Position numbers and translations under genes: made by a program. This document shows positions 32,762 to 36,365 of a stretch of 36,365 nt of DNA, one piece after another. The DNA comes from Clostridioides difficile CD160 (GTDB lineage: Bacteria; Bacillota; Clostridia; Peptostreptococcales; Peptostreptococcaceae), in the NCBI RefSeq assembly GCF_000449425.2, contig NZ_AVHW01000069.1, positions 1 to 36,365 on the forward strand, written 5' to 3'. Under the pieces are notes generated by a model. The model worked only from the letters and a program-made list of their open reading frames with translations, was not told the DNA's origin and ran no database searches. The first letter of the stretch is position 1, and each line of letters starts with the position of its first letter.

Positions 32762-35470
32762 ATGGACAGACCAAATCCTGATATATTGTTACAAAAAATT
32801 AAAAGCGAAGAAAATAAATTGAATAGAGGGCAATTAAAAATATTTTTTGGTTATGCAGCAGGAGTAGGAAAGACTTATTCCATGTTGGAATCTGCACAAA
32901 ACCTGAAAAAAGTAGGCGTCGATGTAGTAGTTGGATATATTGAACCACATACAAGACCAGAAACATTGGCTTTACTTGAGGGATTAGAAACTCTTCCTGT
33001 TAAGGAGATAGAATATAAATCTATAAAACTAAAAGAATTTGATTTAGATGCTGCTTTGCAAAGAAAACCAGAAGTTATATTGGTAGATGAGTTTGCACAT
33101 TCTAATGTTACTGGGTTAAGGCACACAAAAAGGTGGCAAGATATAGAAGAATTATTGTTAGCAGGTATAAATGTATATACTACTGTAAATGTTCAACACT
33201 TAGAAAGTCTAAATGACATTGTTGAAATAATTACAAATGTATCAGTTAAAGAAACAATACCAGATAAGTTTTTGGATACAAATACACAATTAGAACTTAT
33301 AGATGTTGAACCTGATGTACTTCTTGAAAGATTCAATGAAGGTAAGATATATAAGAAAGAACAAGCAATTAGAGCAAAAGACAATTTTTTTATAAAAGAT
33401 AATCTAGTTGCACTTAGAGAAATTGCCCTTAGAAAGACAGCAGAACGAGTAAATAAAGAAGTACAAATGACTAGATTATCAAAAGGAGGTGTAAGCGTAA
33501 TACCTACATCAGATACACTGCTTGCATGTATAAGCCCATCTCCATCTTCTGCAAAAGTAATTAGAACTGCATCTAGAATATCAGACAGTACATTTGCAAA
33601 ATGGATAGCCTTATATGTTGAAACTCCAAATACAGCAAGATTGCCTTTACAGGAGCAAAAACAGTTACAAAACAATTTAAAACTTGCCAAGAAATTAGGT
33701 GGTGAAATAATTGTTTTACATGGTGAAGATATAATTGAACAGATACTCAGAATTGCAAAGCTTAGAAATGTGACAAAAATTGTAATAGGTAGAAATCATT
33801 CAAATAATAAAAAATTTAATAAGAAATTTAGAAAAGATATAGTTGACAAATTAATAGACGAAGTGGATTATATAGATATACATATAATACCTTACAAATT
33901 TGCTTCAGAAGTTAAATATAAACCTAAAAAAGATAAATTATCAATAAAATCAAAATTTAAAGTTAGCAAGATTGATTTTATCAAACTTATGATTGTTACT
34001 TTAATGATAAGTGTTTTAGCATATGTAGTGCAAAGTCTAGGATTTATAAGAGAAAATATATTGTTAATATATATGCTGGGAGTAGTTTTAGTTTCAATGT
34101 GGACTAAAGGATATAGTACAGGTATAATAAGCTCTGTATTCAATATAATATTACTAAATTATTTTTTTACAGAACCAATATATACATTATCAATAGCTAA
34201 TTCAAATTATATAGTTACATTAGTGGTGTTTTCAATAGTTGGTATAATAACTAGTACACTTACATCTAAGATACAACATGAAGCAGTAACAGCTGCTAAA
34301 AGAGAAGAAAATACAAAAATGATATACCAGATAATCAAGGGATTTTTAAGGTTATCAAATAAAGACGATATAGTAAATAAGGGTATAGAACTTTTATCTC
34401 TTAGCTTGAGTAGAGATGTAGTTTGTTATTTAAGTGTAGATAAGTATAAGAAATCAAAGTTATATAAAAAAAATGCTTCTAATAAAGATAAAAATGATTT
34501 AGATAGTGATGATGAAAAAGCTGTTGCAAGTTGGGTTTTATCCAATTCAACAGTGGCAGGGAGTGACACAGATACACTTCCAGGCTCAAAGGGATACTAT
34601 ATACCAATTGTAGGTATGAATTTAACTTTGGGTGTTGTTGGGATATCATGTGTTGATTCGAAACTAGATGCAGAAGATATAAATTTAATTGAAACAATAA
34701 TCGCTCAAATGGCAATAGCTCTTGATAGAGAAATATTGTCAGAGGCAAAAGAAAATAGCAATCTTGAAATAGAGAGAGAAAGATTAAGAAGTAATCTTCT
34801 AAGAGCAGTATCTCATGACCTTAGGACTCCATTGGCAGGAATATCTGGAGCAGTAAGTACGATTATAAAAAATAAGGGTACTATAGGTCAGGATATAATA
34901 GACGAATTACTTAGTGGTGTATATGAAGATACTCAATGGCTAATAAGACTTGTTGAAAATTTACTTAGCATGACTAAAATAGATGAAGGTAAATTAGAAG
35001 TCAAAAAACACTCTGAACTTGTTGAAGAGATTATCTCAGAGGCATTGCAAAAAATTAAAAAAAGAATTGAGAATACGATTATAGATATTAACATACCAGA
35101 ACAGATATTATTCGTTCCTATGGATGCAAAATTGATAGAGCAAGTTTTAATTAATTTAATAGATAATTCTTTAAAATATTCAAAAGAAGATTGTAAGATA
35201 AATATAAATGTATATGAAGAAGAAGATTATGTTTGGTTTGAAGTATCTGATAATGGACCTGGTATATCAAAAGAATTGAAAAAGCATGTTTTTGATAGAT
35301 TTTTTACAGGAGAAGAAGGGTCTAAGGACTCTAGAAAAGGTGTTGGACTTGGATTATCAATTTGTAAATCCATAATTCAAGCTCATAAAGGTGAAATTAT
35401 GGTAGAAAATAATAGAGATAAAGGTTCAACTTTTAAGTTTAGTTTGCCTAAGGAAAATGAATTGCATTAA
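32762..35470 (+). CDS. kdpD: KdpD osmosensing/potassium sensor histidine kinase
   Basis: A full-length 902-residue KdpD. The N-terminal KdpD domain (about 1-235) has Walker A GYAAGVGKT (30-38) and VILVDEFAH; a UspA-like domain spans about 250-375; four closely spaced membrane helices (DUF4118) lie at about 405-505; a GAF domain at 525-655; the dimerisation domain carries H685 in VSHDLRTPLAG; and the ATPase domain shows NLIDNSLKYS, DNGPGI and GVGLGLSI. KdpD responds to low potassium or turgor and phosphorylates KdpE. In other bacteria the UspA domain binds c-di-AMP. TAAGGAGG precedes the ATG. kdpE follows after a 27-bp gap. No kdpFABC potassium pump is seen on either side within the window. 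Confidence 0.95.
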   Translation: MDRPNPDILLQKIKSEENKLNRGQLKIFFGYAAGVGKTYSMLESAQNLKKVGVDVVVGYIEPHTRPETLALLEGLETLPVKEIEYKSIKLKEFDLDAALQRKPEVILVDEFAHSNVTGLRHTKRWQDIEELLLAGINVYTTVNVQHLESLNDIVEIITNVSVKETIPDKFLDTNTQLELIDVEPDVLLERFNEGKIYKKEQAIRAKDNFFIKDNLVALREIALRKTAERVNKEVQMTRLSKGGVSVIPTSDTLLACISPSPSSAKVIRTASRISDSTFAKWIALYVETPNTARLPLQEQKQLQNNLKLAKKLGGEIIVLHGEDIIEQILRIAKLRNVTKIVIGRNHSNNKKFNKKFRKDIVDKLIDEVDYIDIHIIPYKFASEVKYKPKKDKLSIKSKFKVSKIDFIKLMIVTLMISVLAYVVQSLGFIRENILLIYMLGVVLVSMWTKGYSTGIISSVFNIILLNYFFTEPIYTLSIANSNYIVTLVVFSIVGIITSTLTSKIQHEAVTAAKREENTKMIYQIIKGFLRLSNKDDIVNKGIELLSLSLSRDVVCYLSVDKYKKSKLYKKNASNKDKNDLDSDDEKAVASWVLSNSTVAGSDTDTLPGSKGYYIPIVGMNLTLGVVGISCVDSKLDAEDINLIETIIAQMAIALDREILSEAKENSNLEIERERLRSNLLRAVSHDLRTPLAGISGAVSTIIKNKGTIGQDIIDELLSGVYEDTQWLIRLVENLLSMTKIDEGKLEVKKHSELVEEIISEALQKIKKRIENTIIDINIPEQILFVPMDAKLIEQVLINLIDNSLKYSKEDCKININVYEEEDYVWFEVSDNGPGISKELKKHVFDRFFTGEEGSKDSRKGVGLGLSICKSIIQAHKGEIMVENNRDKGSTFKFSLPKENELH

Positions 35471-35497
35471 ATTTTGAGAGTTATTTTGGAGGAAGAA

Positions 35498-36196
35498 ATG
35501 AGTAAAAAACTTATATTATTAGTAGAAGATGATAAGACAATAAGAAAATTTATATCTACTGCACTTTTGACACAAGATTATGATGTCAAGGAAGCTATAA
35601 CTGGTAAGGAAGGAATATCGATTGCTGTTTCATATTCTCCAGATGTTGTTCTCTTAGATTTAGGGTTAGAAGATATGGATGGAATAGAGGTAATAAAAGC
35701 TATTAGACAATTTTCAAAGATACCAATAATTGTAGTTTCTGCAAGAGAACAAGATAGAGAAAAGGTAGAAGTATTTGATGCAGGTGCAGATGATTATTTA
35801 ACAAAACCATTTTCAATAGTAGAATTATTAGCTAGAGTTAGAGTAGCATTTAGACACTCACAGGTGGAATTACATCAAAGAGAAGAAGTAAAATCTACAT
35901 TTGAGGTGGATAAATTATTGATTGATTTTGATAAAAGAAGAGTTATTGTTGACGATAACGAAGTCCATTTGACACCGATTGAATATAACATTCTCTCATT
36001 ACTTGCAAAACATCATGGAAAAGTACTTACTCATAATTTTATAATAAAAGAGATATGGGGTAGTATTATTGGCAATGAAACTAAATCTTTAAGGGTTTTT
36101 ATGGCAACATTAAGAAGAAAAATAGAAAAGCAACCTGCTGACCCAAGGTATATAATTACGGAAGTTGGTGTAGGATATAGATTAAACGACGAATAG
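35498..36196 (+). CDS. kdpE: KdpE response regulator
   Basis: A 232-residue OmpR/PhoB-type response regulator. The receiver domain (about 4-118) has the acidic pair in VEDD (D11, D12), the phosphoacceptor D54 in VVLLDLGL, and LTKPF with the conserved lysine. The C-terminal winged helix (about 135-230) shows LTPIEYNILSLLAKHHGKVLTH and the recognition helix SLRVFMATLRRKIE with the final GVGYRL. It matches KdpE in length and in its position after kdpD. The start is the ATG at 35498 behind GGAGG (35488-35492); a TTG start at 35474 has no such site. It most likely controls potassium-uptake genes elsewhere in the genome. A hairpin at 36273 ends the operon. Confidence 0.95.
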   Translation: MSKKLILLVEDDKTIRKFISTALLTQDYDVKEAITGKEGISIAVSYSPDVVLLDLGLEDMDGIEVIKAIRQFSKIPIIVVSAREQDREKVEVFDAGADDYLTKPFSIVELLARVRVAFRHSQVELHQREEVKSTFEVDKLLIDFDKRRVIVDDNEVHLTPIEYNILSLLAKHHGKVLTHNFIIKEIWGSIIGNETKSLRVFMATLRRKIEKQPADPRYIITEVGVGYRLNDE

Positions 36197-36272
36197 GTTT
36201 TATGTATATTTAATTATCAGATTAGATATTTAATATATATTACAATTATATAATTTAATTAAAATAAGAATG

Positions 36273-36317
36273 AAGTGTATATGTTATTGTCAGTTTAGCA
36301 TATGCATTTTATTTTTT
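36273..36317 (+). terminator. Probable terminator after kdpE
   Basis: AAGTGTATATG (36273-36283) pairs with CATATGCATTT (36299-36309) with two wobble pairs, followed by TATTTTTTAG. Nothing else is seen from 36197 to the window end. Confidence 0.6.
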
Positions 36318-36365
36318 AGTTTTTTTAGTATCAATAATTTTTTAGTATTAATAATATGAAATATG

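Noticed and set aside
1-36365. CRISPR array, tRNA or rRNA genes
   Set aside because: No regularly spaced repeat-spacer pattern and no recognisable tRNA or rRNA sequence was seen on either strand.

Overview
The window looks like a chromosomal segment of Clostridioides difficile or a very close relative. The base composition is very AT-rich. There is a secreted protein with three CWB2 cell-wall-binding repeats, the anchor used by C. difficile Cwp proteins. The left end carries what appears to be the 3' part of a CdISt1-type IStron (group I intron plus IS605). Housekeeping genes are of clostridial type. The species call rests on recognition of these families, not on a search.

Layout. 1-1483: 3' end of an IStron with a decayed tnpB, inserted in a metallo-beta-lactamase-fold gene whose downstream exon stays open. 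1763-6483: a Cwp cell-wall protein with a beta-solenoid C-terminus, a cysteine-rich flavoprotein, a small membrane protein, a fold-type III PLP decarboxylase and a DUF2798 membrane protein. 6722-11374: accessory stretch with an MFS transporter broken by one in-frame TGA, an orphan BlaI/MecI repressor, a stand-alone sensor-like membrane protein paired with a receiver-less LytTR protein, and a DUF1653 protein. 11577-15691: housekeeping run of a phosphatase, a flavoprotein, cmk, plsC and ispH. 15870-17084: Fur-box-controlled metal exporter. 17459-20635: adenine deaminase, then bcp-yaaA (peroxide defence). 20762-23419: P2-type cation ATPase with an altered ion-site residue. 23420-25860: SAM-I riboswitch followed by metY and metA (methionine by direct sulfhydrylation). 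26031-29276: a TetR regulator, then a MarR-ftsH operon behind a 56-bp palindrome. 29431-32506: a MerR regulator divergent from an ABC transporter/lipoprotein operon. 32762-36196: kdpD-kdpE with no kdpFABC in view.

Regulation is unusually readable: a SAM riboswitch with its antiterminator, a Fur box over a -35 element, a MerR-type 19-bp-spacer promoter overlapping the divergent merR promoter, a giant palindrome over the marR-ftsH promoter, and many intrinsic terminators. The most interesting leads are the IStron that is mobility-dead but looks splice-competent, the possible LytTR regulatory system with a new kind of membrane partner, the MarR-FtsH unit, the cation ATPase lacking the conserved M6 aspartate, and two surface proteins that share an exact 20-residue solenoid period. 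No tRNA, rRNA or CRISPR array was seen.
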